From contig JAOTOL010001505.1 in the NCBI GenBank assembly GCA_034440575.1, positions 1,109,501 to 1,173,500 on the forward strand: 64,000 bases of DNA, given 5' to 3'. This DNA is from Imbricaverruca yamaguchii (lineage: Eukaryota; Arthropoda; Thecostraca; Neoverrucidae). Under the pieces are notes generated by a model. It did no database searches. It was not told the DNA's origin and was given only the letters and a program-made list of their open reading frames with translations. This document shows, piece by piece, positions 44,876-56,740 of the stretch. Positions within the stretch are counted from its first letter, which is position 1. Every line of letters starts with the position of its first letter. A program made the translations under genes and the position numbers.

Positions 44876-45498
44876 TCCAGCTAAGTATTACGTAGCTGAT
44901 GGGATTTCAGGTTTCAAGAGAGATGACATGACCTCCCCGGTTAAAATTGACATGTGTGTGTTTTTTTTAATGAAACGACTGAAATTCGGTGAAAAGCAAC
45001 GTGAACTTGCCTCAAATATGTAACCCGCATTACACACAAAAGTTGTGGAATGTAGGTGTTGTGAAAGGAATCATCACCCAAATGAGTACAAAATGCATAC
45101 CAGCACCAGGACATAACAACTTTGTCACCCATTTGTCAGAGGTGGCCCCTCATGTCCGAGGAAGTTCATCCTCTCATGGCATTGGAAGAAGGATGTTAGC
45201 TAGATACACCTATTGGTAAACTCATCATTTATCAAGTTTAGAACAGGGTCCATATTCATCCATAGATTGTTGATAAAGCAGAACTTTTCTACTTCACCAA
45301 CAAAAGATGTCTGGTGATCTAGCATGTGCCATTCTATAGACCAAAGTTAAAAGTGGAAAGTAGGCAGTGGCACATTGGTGCACATGTCTGAGGAATATCT
45401 AAGGTCCCAATTCACATTTCCTGAATCTGCAACTAGACGTATTTATTGCTAAGATCACAATAGTACAAATATGAACAATCCTCATTCACACAGACCAT
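44876..45498. other. Stretch with no supported gene
   Basis: Nothing recognised; chance frames only. Confidence 0.4.
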
Positions 45499-45502
45499 GG
45501 CA

Positions 45503-45745
45503 TAGGCGTAGGAACAGGGGGGGGCAGGGGGCCATGTCCCCCACTTTTCAGTCGAAACAATTCCTTAATTTTGCCAAATATTTTGCTACATATAAGTTTT
45601 ATATCTGAGGAGAAAGACCAAATCATAAGGAGCCCAAATCCGTTGATAAATTTTATCAGGATGGTGTGGATTTCTTTTTTTTTTATATAATACAGGACCA
45701 AAGTTTTCTTCGCCCTCCCCCCACTTTTCGGCACATTGCTACGCC
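45503..45745. mobile_element. TAGGCG-family MITE
   Basis: It starts TAGGCGTAGGAACAGG and ends ATTGCTACGCC, its approximate complement. CCCCCACTTTTC motifs lie inside both ends. Flanks CATGG and CATGGTCA suggest, but do not prove, a duplication. Confidence 0.65.
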
Positions 45746-45865
45746 CATGGTCACCAAGGGAGTAAGTGGCAGATGGGTCGTGACCCCACCACTCGTCCCA
45801 ATCATGACAATAACCATGTCTTCTCCCGGCCTGAAACGCGAGGCAAGGTAAAAGATACTCTTTCA

Positions 45866-46294
45866 CAGTGCTGGGCATCGTGGAATTATACTTCGCGATT
45901 CCGCGATCGCAGACTACCAAAAATCGATCGCAGAAATTTATTAAATTTGAATAAATTCCGCGACCGCGATCGCGGATTTTTTCCTCCTTAAATTCCGCGA
46001 TTTTTAGTCCGCGATCCAAAATGTAAAGCTAGAAAAGACAAAAATTGTCCCGCGCTACCGCTTTACCGCTTATTGACTTAATTTCTTTGAAGAAATGCGC
46101 AAATAAGCGGTAAAACTTCGCTGGGGTGCTTTTGGGTGCTGAAAAACTTCGCTAGCGATTACCGATGGCGGAATTAACGATCGCGGAATTTTAATTGAAA
46201 ATGAAATCAATATTCCGCGATCGCGGAACGCCAAATTTTCGATAGCGGAATACCAATCGCGGACCACCTATTTTCGATCGCGTGCCCAGCACTG
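45866..46294. mobile_element. hAT-type MITE, CAGTGCTGGGCA termini
   Basis: A 429 bp element with inverted ends CAGTGCTGGGCA. Flanks CTCTTTCA (45858-45865) and ATCTTTCA (46295-46302) match at 7 of 8. The interior is built of CGCGATCGCGGAATT-like palindromic words on both strands, so it would fold extensively. Non-coding. Confidence 0.88.
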
Positions 46295-46412
46295 ATCTTT
46301 CATGACAAATGGCAAATATGGTATCAAGGGTCATCGTGAGAATTAGCATTCATATTATCTTATCATTGACAACTTCAAATAGCCATGCATACATTAATTA
46401 CCAGTTGTTTCC

Positions 46413-46565
46413 CACTGGCGGATCCAGGACGGATATTTTTATCGGTTTGGGGGAGGGGGGGGGGCATTTCCGGAAAAAATCGCGAAAAACATGGTTTTTA
46501 CGAAATGTCGGCCATTTTGGTTTTGGGGGGCATTTGCCCCTAATACCCCCCTGGATCCGCCAGTG
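46413..46565. mobile_element. hAT-type MITE, CACTGGCGGATCCAGG termini
   Basis: A 153 bp element with perfect 16 bp inverted ends. Flanks TTGTTTCC (46405-46412) and TTGCTTCC (46566-46573) match at 7 of 8. The core has G-runs and GGGGGGCATTTGCCCC. Non-coding. Confidence 0.88.
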
Positions 46566-46744
46566 TTGCTTCCACTATTGAGTCAAGAAACCTGCATCCA
46601 GCATCAATTTGGGGCGGGCGGCTTGGGCCAAGGTGCCTTCATACACATTCATAAATCGGGTTTGGGCTAGTTGTCAGAAATGTCTCTTGTGCGCCAAATC
46701 AAGCCAGCAATAGACGTAAGTGACTAAACTGCTACAGTCTGTAA

Positions 46745-47138
46745 CAGGGCTGCGGAGTCCATGGGTTTCTGGGTGACTCCGACTCCGACCCCCCGGAGTC
46801 GACTCCGACTCCGGGATCGACTCCGACTTGGCCAGTAAAAGCCAGTATCATAAACTCATAAATATAACAGACCCAACTTAATTTTCCGCATCGATAATTG
46901 AATGCAATGCCGGCGACGGATAAATGCTCTGCCGGCTTTTTCTCGCGCATGATGACGCGGGAAAACGTGCTTATAGCAACGGTTGATCCTCCGTTTCTGG
47001 AGATGTTGCTAGTACGCTCGAATTAACATAGGTTTGCACCGGAAAACGGCGAACATTGGTTAGCAAGCTAATGTCACAGCCCGTGTCAGGCGGAGTCGGA
47101 GTCGACATAATTTTGTCGACTCCGACTCCGCAGCCCCG
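46745..47138. mobile_element. hAT-type MITE, CAGGGCTGCGGAGTC termini, perfect 8 bp duplication
   Basis: A 394 bp element with ends CAGGGCTGCGGAGTC and, inverted, CGGGGCTGCGGAGTC. It is flanked by GTCTGTAA on both sides (46737-46744 and 47139-47146). Subterminal CGGAGTCGGAGTCGAC repeats occur at both ends. It is related in terminus and architecture to the CAGGGATGCGGAGCC element at 17659, so both are probably mobilised by the same hAT subfamily. Confidence 0.92.
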
Positions 47139-47263
47139 GTCTGTAAATAAAAGGCACGCCATGTGTACCAGTCATCTATATGATTGTTTTAATGGTTTCT
47201 CTCATGGTTCTAATAATTACTTTACATCACGTTGTTTTCTTATTTATCTTTGGTAGTTATTGC

Positions 47264-47358
47264 TCAAAAAGTGGTGGGGCCAGTTAACATTGCTGGCCCC
47301 ACCAGGTCAAAAAGTGGTGGGGCCATGGCCCCAGCGGCCCCACCGGTTCCTACGCCTA
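47264..47358. mobile_element. Fragment of TAGGCG-family MITE (right part)
   Basis: Two AAAAAGTGGTGGGGCC motifs and a right end GGTTCCTACGCCTA match the family; the left terminus is missing. Confidence 0.7.
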
Positions 47359-47374
47359 TGATGTGCAACATCTA

Positions 47375-47555
47375 CTAGACTGTGCCACGACGCCTGTTTG
47401 TCTCCGATTGTGCCCGATGCCTGCTTGTCTCCCAGTGTGTCACGACGCCGATTTCTCTCAGAATGTGCCACGACGCCTGTTTGTATCCGAGTGTACCACG
47501 ACGCCTATTACTCTCACAATGTTCCATGACGTCTGTTTGCCGCAGGGTTCCGTTC
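47375..47555. repeat. Tandem repeat of roughly 30 bp
   Basis: Five or six units of TGTGCCACGACGCCTGTTTG plus a TCTCCSA-type end, with drift. Confidence 0.8.
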
Positions 47556-47582
47556 AGTGCAAGGTCTGGTAAATCAGCAGTG

Positions 47583-47720
47583 CTTGACCGACGACGCCTA
47601 ACACCCGACATCATAGGAACGGCAACCACCGACGACGTCTAACCCCGGGCATTATAGGACAGCAATCACCAACGACGCCTAACACCCGACATCATAGGAC
47701 CGGCAACCACCGAGAACGGC
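47583..47720. repeat. Tandem repeat of roughly 53 bp
   Basis: About two and a half units of GACGACGCCTAACACCCGAC and ATCATAGGAACGGCAACCAC. It lies next to the 30 bp array and shares its ACGACGCCT word. Confidence 0.75.
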
Positions 47721-49560
47721 TCAATTTGGCTCCGAACTTCGCTGTCTCATCTCTTGCAGAGGTGGATTTCTAGCACATACATTACAAAGGACAATGTTTG
47801 CTCTAATGCTTGCCAAATGCTTCGCGTACAAAGACTCAAAAACCACACAATGTCTATCTATGATATAGCAATTATCATAAGAAATACCGATCTGCAATTG
47901 TCCTTCTAGCTATTGTCGTTGATTTCAACCAACTAAGTCACCAGCAGAGTTTCTTCTCTTGGACATCTATCTAGAGACGTTCCAGTTATTCTGTCAAACC
48001 ATCACAATTTGCCTTCAAGTATCCTCCAAAGTGACGAATATGTGACCATGATGGCGGGCCTCCAATGCGTTTTGAATTCATTAGCCTTAGCATTGCTAGG
48101 CTCCACCAATATCTTCGTGTAAACCTGAGCCGGGCTTATCCAGAAACCGCTTTGAGAGCTTCTGAGAAGATGCAAAAAGATTTAGTCACTGGAACATTAT
48201 GCAAGGCACAAAGCCCTTGTGTCGCAACCGATTTAGGGGGAAGCACACTTTCTCCAAAAAATGGAATAGGGCGTGGAAACTGTGATATAGAAGCTCCTAA
48301 AGAGCAGATTCCGAAAACCATGTGGGGTTCAATAACAAGGCAACTATCGTCAGTGTTGGTGTGGATGAGAGCAGCCTCCTTGGCAGCTCAAGGTGTAGCA
48401 TTTTGTTTTTTTATGCGGCGTATATCATGAACTCGGTTGTGCAATGCCTAGCGATAGTTTCAAGCGTTTCCGAATTACCTGGAAGTGCAATTATCTACTT
48501 TGCGTGTGTGCACATAGTTAGCTCCATTTCGTTTCAGGCCTTTGTGAGTTCGAATCATCCCATGTTCCATTAAGCTCTACAGGGCTCGTGTGCTTACGCT
48601 TATCGGCTCATAGGCTTATAAGCTCATGGGCGCTAAATCATCTTACAGTCGGCACGCCCCTATGCCAAAATAGCCAATCATATAGGTATGCAGACTACAA
48701 TACATGATGGGAATATCGTATGTCAATTAGCTTCTTTTGGCATGCGACGATTCTCTGACATTTACACCTCTTCCTGCAAGGGCTAGCAAACAAAGCGTAA
48801 AGGTTGTGTGGTATCACGACACGCAGAGGGCGCTTCGTAGGAAGTTTCCTTGCAATAGCGGTCGTGCGTGGAAAGGGACGCAAGTGAGCGACTCCAGCAA
48901 GGAAGAAGAGCAGCAAAGCAAGAAGCAAGAATAAAGAAGAGCAAGCAGCAAAAAGAGCAGCGGAGCACCCTCAACGAGTACATCCGCGACTCGAAAGAAA
49001 AAACATATTATCAAATCCCAACTCGTTTCTGTCTCCCGATTAGCCTTGCCCCGGAGGATACCAAACGATGACGAGCCCACTGCTCTTGGCCAATGCGTCC
49101 GGGGAAGGGTCCGAAAGGCGGCAACTCGGTCCACGGGTGTTATGAGTCCGGGCTTCGCTTTCTGTAAGGAGACCACCATGCTGGTGGGGGCGGGGAGACC
49201 GGCCCATACGCCATGGTACCAATGGTGGAGTCCAGCGCCTTGTCTGCACACGGCGCCTACATAGTAGACATCTATACCGATCACCAACCTATCACACAAC
49301 AGTCATCGTGCATACTTGAACGAACACTGGGTCATATTCTAAACTCACCTCTCTTCATCATCACTCGCCACAACGCACACATCATCGCCCGCACTCGGAG
49401 TAGCGCCGACACACATACACTTCTCTCCACGTACATCTCCAGCACTGTGCGCACTCAACACCAGCCGGAAACGCATCCCTCCCAGAACTGGATAAGCTCA
49501 GCCTCTCGAAAGTGCCCACCCTTATCGATGGAACGAGACACGTGCACTACACCAGGCGGG
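47721..49560. other. Stretch with no supported gene
   Basis: Several frames of 60-160 codons are open on both strands at 48065-48430 and 48814-49629. None has splice framing, motif or bias that convinces me. Confidence 0.35.
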
Positions 49561-49589
49561 AGCCTAGACCAACACACACACACATCCGT

Positions 49590-49738
49590 GCTCCACCGCC
49601 ACGTCCACGTAGTCGACACGGACGCGTGATCCAGCCGCCCGTTGAGCAGCGCCCGGCTCACGTGCGCCCGCCAGGCCGTCAGTTCGCCCGCCACCCCGTT
49701 CAGGGCGCCGTCGTCGCCCACGCTGCTAAACACGCCGC
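49590..49738 (-). CDS. Possible coding exon, unrecognised (3' end uncertain)
   Basis: After an acceptor GTGCTCTAGACAG the minus strand encodes GVFSSVGDDGALNGVAGELT and then AWRAHVSRALLNGRLDHA, which reads as ordinary protein, in a phase 1 entry. The donor could not be fixed. The block lies in a GC-rich patch (about 49,600-50,130), like the exons of gene 1. Further open GC-rich frames upstream on this strand (to about 50132) could be another exon. I recognise no family. Chance in GC-rich DNA is a real alternative. Confidence 0.3.
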
Positions 49739-50639
49739 CTGTCTAGAGCACGATGCGGTAACAGAGTCGCGGCCGGTCGCAGACGGTGCGCCACGGGTCG
49801 TATATAACAGGTAGCTGCTGAGGGCGTGGGAGCCGTCAGCCGATGCACGGACAGGAACTGCGGCTGGTGGTGCCTGGTAACGCGCAACTGCCGCTCCAGA
49901 GGTGACGACAGGTGTCGGTCTCCAGCGCCGAATGGCCGGGACCAGCCGTCGGCCGCCGACCGCAGGCGATGGTGCCGGTCCAGGCTGGCGGCGCGCGCTG
50001 GCGCGACTGCCGGCGGACATCAGCTCGCTGCTCGATAAGAACGTCGGCACGTGTCGTCGATGCGGTGGTCCGCCCTGAAGTCGCGTCGTCGAGGACAGAG
50101 TCAACGTGTGTGGACCAGCTCAGCACCGCCAACCGGGTTTGTCTGTCGTCGAGGGATATCTGTTAGACAAGGCGCCTAGGTAGGTTAGGGTCGGTTGCCC
50201 AAAGAAGGCACGCCTGAGGAATCTAGATCCCAACAGTCGGAACGTGGGTTTCTTGGGCTATATGGGACTGTTGTTGCGCTACGATAGGACTGCTTTGGTT
50301 TCTTTCATTTCATTTTGTTAAATTAAGAGCTTCGGCCTCCTAAGACCACTTCGCACTGTTGATAAAAGGTTACAATGTATTAATTAGTTAAAGTCAATTT
50401 ATGATTCCTGAAGCATGTTGGTTTGTCGTAAAAATGAAAAGTAATTATATAAGAAGCGGGTGATCATCCCCAACAGTGAGGGCAAAGAGAAAGGGATGTC
50501 GTGTGTTTGGCAGTAATCCTTGAGTGCTTTTTATGGCCATGATATTGCGGGTCTTGCAATAGTATATGTGTGACTGTAAAATGGGTGTTACATGATAGAC
50601 ATGAAGGCCGAGGTGAATCAGAATATATAAATCGATGTG
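49739..50639. other. GC-rich patch then AT-rich spacer
   Basis: Up to about 50130 the sequence is CpG-rich and open on both strands, with a TATA-like CGTATATAACAG at 49799-49810 on the plus strand. Beyond 50170 it is AT-rich with nothing recognised. Confidence 0.3.
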
Positions 50640-53205
50640 TGAGGTAAATATGTCCTATGCGGATGCACGATAGGACTTTTTCCTAGTGGCGGTTAATTGT
50701 CCGTAATTGTGTATGGTTTGTGTTTTGTGTCCAGGTTTGGTTCCAAAAATGCCGAATGTTCTGTCGTATCGTTTATCTGATGGCGTCAAAATGTGGTGGT
50801 ATTTCTGTGATGTGTGGTAATTGCAATAAATCATATGCGAGATAATCTGCTTCCTCGTTTCCTGGGATGCCGCAGTGACTAGGCACCCACAGGAAACGGA
50901 CCTTCACGTCCATTAGATGAAGTGTTCCTAGTGCGTCATAAATGGAAATATGGCAATGATGTGAAAAAGAAAGTGACGAAAGAGATTGTCCAACAGATTT
51001 GGAGTGGGAACAAGTGATGACGCTGCACATGTGGTGACGGAGAAAACGATTGCGAATATAACGGAGGGCAACGAGGATGGCGTGTAATTCAGTGATGGAA
51101 ACTGCTGTACCGTCCGGTAATCGATGTTGTTTTTTTGTTCCAGTTCTATGTTCTATGTTGTTATGTTCCAGAAACTATTGCATTTCCCGTAATGTTAGCG
51201 TTTTAGAACCGTCAGTAAAAACGAAAGGTACGTGGTGGTAACAAGCCTAAATGTGGCGGAACTTTTGTTAATTATCTTGTGGACAAAGCCATGATTTTGG
51301 TGTGGTGGATAGATATCGAATGTGTCGTTCGGCTATTTGCCACGGTGGTGAAGTTGGTGGCGAAATAGAAGTAAAGGGTGGAATAGTGAAACGAAGTTGC
51401 TCGGAAAATGTTTTGACCCGAGAGGCTATGGTAAGACCAGTTCCTTTTTCGGCTCGACCAAGATGACGATGATGTAAATTTGGGAGAATTTGCAATGCCA
51501 CGTGAGTGGAGTGGTTTCAATGAACTTGAATTTTGGAGGCGAACCTAAGTGTTTGTTGCATTCTGCGGAGAGTTAGCGGAGGAATTCCAGATTCTGCTTG
51601 TAAAGAAATAATGGGTAAAGTAGTCATTGCACCGAGTGTGATACGGATATATTTCTTTTGAATGGTGTCTAAAATGTGTACAGAGGATGGGCTGGCACCA
51701 GCATGGACTACTGAGCCATATTCAATGATGGGGAGCACTAAGGATTTGCATAATTGTAAAAGAGTGTGACGATCAGCTCCTAATGGAGTGGAAGTAATAC
51801 AGCGAAATAAATTTAGTCGGTGAAAATATTTGTTCTGGATGTGTTTCATGTGTTCGTGCACGGAAAGCCTACGATCAAAAATTACACCTATATATGTAAA
51901 TCAAGGTACAAAATATATGTTATTTTGCCCAAGGTGAAGCTGTGTCTGTATTTGGTCGGGGAGTACATTTGCTATACAAAAAACATGGTTGCAGATTTCT
52001 GGGCCGAAAAAATTGAAACCGTACTTGATGGACTATTGATGTACTTTGTCAAGGGCGTTCTGAAGCCGAATCGAACAATTTTCATATTTTTTGTCCGGGC
52101 ACCAAATTGCGCTATCTACCGCAAAAAGAGAATACGATACATTTTCAGGCATGTCCGTGAAAAGGTCGTTAATGATGAGGTTGACTAGAATTTGTGAAAT
52201 GCAGCTTCTCTGTGGTAGTCCATTTTGTAGAATGTGTGGATCGGAGATGGCTGACCGGCACCTGATGTGGAAGGGGCGATTACCTGATAAAAAACCTATT
52301 AAATAATGAGCTATGTGTCCTCTTATACCTGGTTGTCGAATTTTGAAAAGTAATGCGGGTTTGAAAACCATGTCGTAAGCCTTGCTTATGTCTAAAGATG
52401 CTGCTACTGTGTGTTCATGCTTTTTGTAACTTAGGCGGATGTCAGTTTCCAGCCGATTGAGATGATCTATTGTGCTGCGTCCTCGCCGAAAACCACATTG
52501 AAAGGGGAAATGGAAGGTAGTTTGTTTTCAGGTACCTGGTCAGCCTTTTAATAACTATTCGTTCAGAAAGCATTCCTAAACAATTGGTGAGTGCAGTGGG
52601 TCGACAATTACTTAGGTTACTATGGTCTTTACCGGGTTTTGGGGACGATGGGGATGATGATATCTTTTTCCATTTTTCAGGAAAGACGTGCTTTGACCAC
52701 AATGAATTAAATGTGTCTAGGGTGCATTGTCTGGTGTGGTCTGATAAATGTCGAAAGAAGGAATAATGTAACTTGTCAGGCCCTACTGAAGTGTTCCCGG
52801 CGGAAGAAATGGCATTCTCCGGTACAGAAAGATGAAAAGAAACTTTGTTGTATTCAGTATTGTCGGAATTAAAGAGGTCGAGGTTGGTGTGAAAAGTGTG
52901 TTGCGCATTTGCGAATGATGCGGCGGATTCTCGCACGTTCACGGATACAGGTGATTCAATTTTCTTGATCGGGATGCAGTAAATACTTCCTAGATGATGT
53001 TTTTTTCTAAGTGCAATTGCTTGTGATATTTCTGGACACCACCAAGGCACTGGTTTTCGTTTTGTAGAAGGTTTCGTGAGTTTAATGCGATTCATCGCGG
53101 AGTTTCTGCCACCAGATGGCAGGCCAGGCGAATGTGACACGAAAGGCGGCAAGCTGCGGCCCGCTAACGCTTGGAGTGTGTTGAAGGGCTGTTGATGCTG
53201 GGTTT
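50640..53205 (-). pseudogene. I/Jockey-type non-LTR retrotransposon, decayed, with RNase H
   Basis: Minus-strand fragments appear in 5' to 3' order. The linker and start of reverse transcriptase are at 53152-52442 (PWWCPEISQAIALRKK, GPDKLHYSFFRHL, NCRPTALTNCLGMLSERIV). The palm is at 52371-52033 (GLPQRSCISQILVNLIINDL, with FAVDSAIW where an active copy has FADD). The thumb-like region is at 51861-51517 (LVLPIIEYGSVVHAGAS), and RNase H is at 51030-50773 (FLWVPSHCGIPGNEEADYLA). Stops and frameshifts separate them. RNase H with this order points to the I/Jockey group. The element is dead. Another copy lies at 55098-56154. Confidence 0.85.
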
Positions 53206-53784
53206 TAACAGTTCGCGAGTAATATTTCCGTAACCATTTTATGGGATAGGTATTTGTTGTGCCATAACACCCAGCAGAGCAGGTGAGGATACGTTCTTAG
53301 TCGGGAAATTCGAGAAAAGACATGAATTATGACAAATTCAACAAAAGCCTCCTTCAAACGAATTAAGCACTCCCGTGTAGATATCCATGTGCGGAAAATT
53401 AAGAAAAGTCCGATTGTGTTGCTGAGATGTGGTATGACGAACATTTCTAAACAAGCATTAAATATGCTCATATTTGCTTATAGAATGCCGACGATCTTCC
53501 TCACGTACTGTATTTTGCCTTACGGTCGGAGCAGTGCCTGGGAAGACACTTGCCCCCTCCCTGTGTTGCATGTGCCCTTCCAATAATTTCAGCTTCTAAT
53601 ATTGGATCTTATTGTGGTCCCTCCAGCCCCCCCCCCCCTTCCCCGATAAATAAATATTTGGACCTGGCTATTGCCTTCACGTATTGTGCCTTCTTGATCA
53701 TTTTCAGAAACCTACAACTTTGCTCGGCAGCTACCAGGGACATTGTGGTGACTACCTTAAGAGTGCAACTATCCCAGGGGCAGA
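53206..53784. other. Stretch with dispersed-repeat fragments
   Basis: 53670-53720 (TTCACGTATTGTGCCTTCTT, then TTTTCAGAAACCTACAAC) resembles 26700-26770 and, partly, 53560-53600. C-run at 53630-53638. No gene. Confidence 0.35.
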
Positions 53785-54898
53785 TACATAAAATGGATAG
53801 AGTTGTGGCTTTCAGATAGACAGCAAAGAGTGATGCTAAATGGTACAAAGTCATCATGGCAAAATGTTCTTAGTGGAGTTCCCCATGGGTCAGTACTGGG
53901 GCCACTACTGTTCATTATATTTGTAAATAGCATTGAAAGGGGGCCAAGCGGTAAAGTTTTGAAATTTGGGGATGATTTGAAGGTCTGTAGGGCAATAACA
54001 GGTCAAAATGAGCATATTTCGCTGCAAAAAGACTTAGACGAACTTGTGAAGTGGTCCGAAGAATGGCAAATGAAACTTAATTTTGATAAGTGCAAAATCA
54101 TGCATGTAAGTAAGCAGCATGTGAAGGCTCCATATTTGATGTGTGGCCAAGTGCTTTCAGTGACTCAACAGGAGAATGATTTAGGTGTTATTCTAAACAT
54201 AAAATTGGGGGCATCAGAACAGATCAAGGAAGCGAGGAAGTAGGCACTGAGAATGCTCGGGCAATAAATAGGAATGTATCATACAGAAGTGAGGAAGTCA
54301 TCAGGAAGCTTTACTGTGCATATGTCAGGCCACATTTGGAATACCGCATCCAAGCTTGGTCTCATAGCTATGAAAAAAATTGTTGGCTTTTAGAGAGGGT
54401 ACAAAGGAGGGCTACAAAAATGGTTAATGGTATAAGCAACCTGGCATATGAGGAAAGATTGAAGAAATTTAATATGTTTTCACTGAGATATAGAAGGCTG
54501 AGAGGAGGTCTCATCCAGGTCTTTAAATTTGTCCGTGATCTGGAGAAGGAATTTCTGAGGGAAATGTTTGAATTTAACAGAAAGGATGCAATTAGAGGTC
54601 ATAAATTCAAAATTAAAGCTAACCACAGCAGAACAAAGTTAAGGCAGACTTTCTTCACCAACAGTGTAGTAAAACACTGGAACCAGCTACCAGAAATCAT
54701 TGTCAGTAGCAGCACATCGAACATCTTTAAAAACAGCATAGACAATCATTATAAGAATAGAGGGCTTGCTTTTCAGTATTACAGGGAGGGCTCATCAACT
54801 GATTTGGTGAGCAACTGCTTCAGTGTACAGAGTGCAAGCAAGAAGGGCGCTTGTGGTTCGTAGTTGCGCTAACCTTTTATGTCTTTATGTCTTTATGA
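53785..54898 (+). pseudogene. CR1-like non-LTR copy 4 (TTTATGTC family), least decayed
   Basis: Reverse transcriptase frame 53803-54243 covers WLSDRQQRVMLNGTKSSWQN, the GSVLGPLLFIIFVNSIE motif, KFGDDLKVCRAITG, LDELVKWSEEWQMKLNFD and ENDLGVILN. The active-site box reads FGDD rather than FADD. A second frame, 54336-54863, carries YRIQAWSHSYEKNCWLLERV through VVKHWNQLPEIIVSSSTSN. One stop and frameshift near 54241 separates them. It ends in TTTATGTCTTTATG at 54879-54895. The 5' half is missing. Confidence 0.88.
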
Positions 54899-55097
54899 TC
54901 ACTGGGGTATGCCCCTCACCCACGGAAAGATGGCGCCCATCTGACTGGAGTATCTGTCTGGGAATACTAGAGTACAACGACCCCCGCGCTCAATTTTCAG
55001 CCGAAACCGCTACTCTGAGGGGAATGTGTCCTCTTCAGAGTAAACGGTGCCCTTTTCAATATGGTCGAGTGCACACATCCCTCCTCTCAATAAACAT
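54899..55097. other. Spacer or 3' untranslated sequence
   Basis: Between the CR1-like tail and the end of the I/Jockey-type frame; probably the 3' untranslated part of the latter on the minus strand. Confidence 0.35.
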
Positions 55098-56154
55098 TCA
55101 GGAAAATACACACTTCCAGGGATTTTCGCAGATGCGGTCCTCCGAGGAAATGTCGCTCCCCCTCCCCCTCCCCCAGACGGGTGTCGCTATTGAAATTTCT
55201 GGATCCTCCTGTGACTTTACTAAATCAAGAACTTTACTTACAAGGTCGGGGTGGCTGTTCACAAGAAGATTGCTGAGATTTGCATCAAGGTTGTGTGCCT
55301 GCAAGTATTTTTCTACGAGCCATCTTTTCGTTCGATGTTTTTTGCAGCTAATTAATAAGTGCTCTGCTATGAGGCGAATATCACACTTATGGCAGAGTGG
55401 AGGTGAGGAATGATCAAGAAGGCGGCGATGAGTCAGTCTCGTGTGGCCAAGACGCAGTCGAACAAGAGTCACTTCCAGTTCACCACTGTTTTGCGAGCAC
55501 GGGACCAGAGTCGGTTTGATGTTGTAAAAATGGCTGGAGTGCATGGTTCTCCATTCATTTTGTAGGTAGTTTGCAAGGCAGATTTTTGTTTGATGTTTGA
55601 CACCAGAGAGCGTAAGAGGAATTCCCAGCGGCGTCGGTGGGAGAATGGGTTCGTTCGCCAGGGCATCAGCTCGTACATTGCCAGATATACCAAGATATCC
55701 AGGGATCCATAAGAAAGGAGAGAGGAAAGGAGGAAAGGAGGAAAGGAGTAAGGAGGAAAAAGGAGGAAGAGGAAGAGAAAAAAAACGTTCTGGAAATGAG
55801 GAAGATTCGAATGCCACATTTCGATCAGCTCCAACACATAATGGTGTTCGATGTCGTGATGTCTGCTCAGTGCCTGTAAGGAAGCTTGGGAGTCGGTGCA
55901 AATAACTGCCTAAGCAATACCGACTTCTTTGGTATGCGACAAAGCGATTTTCATTGCATATAGTTCAGAGGTGAAAACGGGGGTGAAATTAGGGAGTATC
56001 GTGCCGAAGCGGAAGTTCTGGCCCACAGCGGCCGTACTAGCCTTTTCGCCGTGACCAGAGCCGTCAGTGTATAAAAATTCATGATCACTATGCACACCTT
56101 TGTACTCCATGGAAGACGCTCTACCTCAAATTCCGTCGTGTTGTTTCCGCGCAA
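55098..56154 (-). pseudogene. I/Jockey-type non-LTR copy, RNase H and C-terminal part only
   Basis: Minus strand: RNase H starts with FLYTDGSGHGE and FTSELYAMKIAL (56110-55910) and continues in another frame with IPGYLGISGNVRADALANE. The C-terminal zinc-knuckle-like region follows: LRLGHTRLTHRRLLDH, PPLCHKCD, IAEHLLISCKKH. A short AGGAAAGG-rich microsatellite at about 55725-55790 has expanded between the two RNase H halves and broken the frame. The reverse transcriptase is missing. The region after RNase H is similar to that of insect and crustacean I/Jockey elements. Confidence 0.8.
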
Positions 56155-56199
56155 ATATATGGCGCAAGTGCGCCGTGATTCAGCTCAACTAAAAAATCA

Positions 56200-56740
56200 T
56201 TTTAAAAAAATCAAAAACAAAAAAAAATCCAGAAAAATAGCATTAAGCCCAGAAAACTGGCGTTGGGTAACCGGAACCACGCGCCTGGGAGCGATAAGTC
56301 AGGCTGGGACACATAAAAATCGCACCGAAGCCCAAAACCGAACGCACACAAATGTGCGTTAGAAGCACCAAATAAACGCAGCAGGACCCGAAGAGCACAA
56401 CCGGGACAGAAAATACAATTTACGCTCTGAAGCACACAATCTCCCAAAAAGCGGCAGGGCCTCAAAACATGCGTTGCAGCCCTAAATAAACATGCATGGA
56501 GCTCAAAAACCAAAATACATTGGAAGCTCTCAAGGCACGGTGGGACCATGCTAACGCACAAGGGTCTGAAAAAGTGGCTGGAACCACAATAGGCAAAATG
56601 GATCCAAATCGAACAAAAGTACCAGGGGTTAAATGAGCACGTCGGGATTTTCGAAAACGCACCGACACGTAAAATTATCCTCGGTGCAGCAAAAGCAAGA
56701 AAACCCTAAAATGAGCAGGAGTTTAGAAAATGTACTAAAC
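56200..56740 (+). repeat. Repeat B array (plus orientation)
   Basis: Degenerate units starting AGCCCAGAAAACTGGCGTTG, then ACCACGCGCCTGGG. The first part matches 29660-29760 in the same orientation; later units are diverged. Confidence 0.7.

Noticed and set aside
48814..49299. 161-codon minus-strand frame with a hydrophobic stretch
   Set aside because: Competing frames on both strands, no splice or homology support; the Leu/Phe/Cys run comes from an AAGAAGAGCAGCAAAG-type simple sequence.
49213..49629. YTDHQPI-like text resembling a Ty3/gypsy RNase H
   Set aside because: One short match with no other pol motif around it; the rest of the frame is low complexity.
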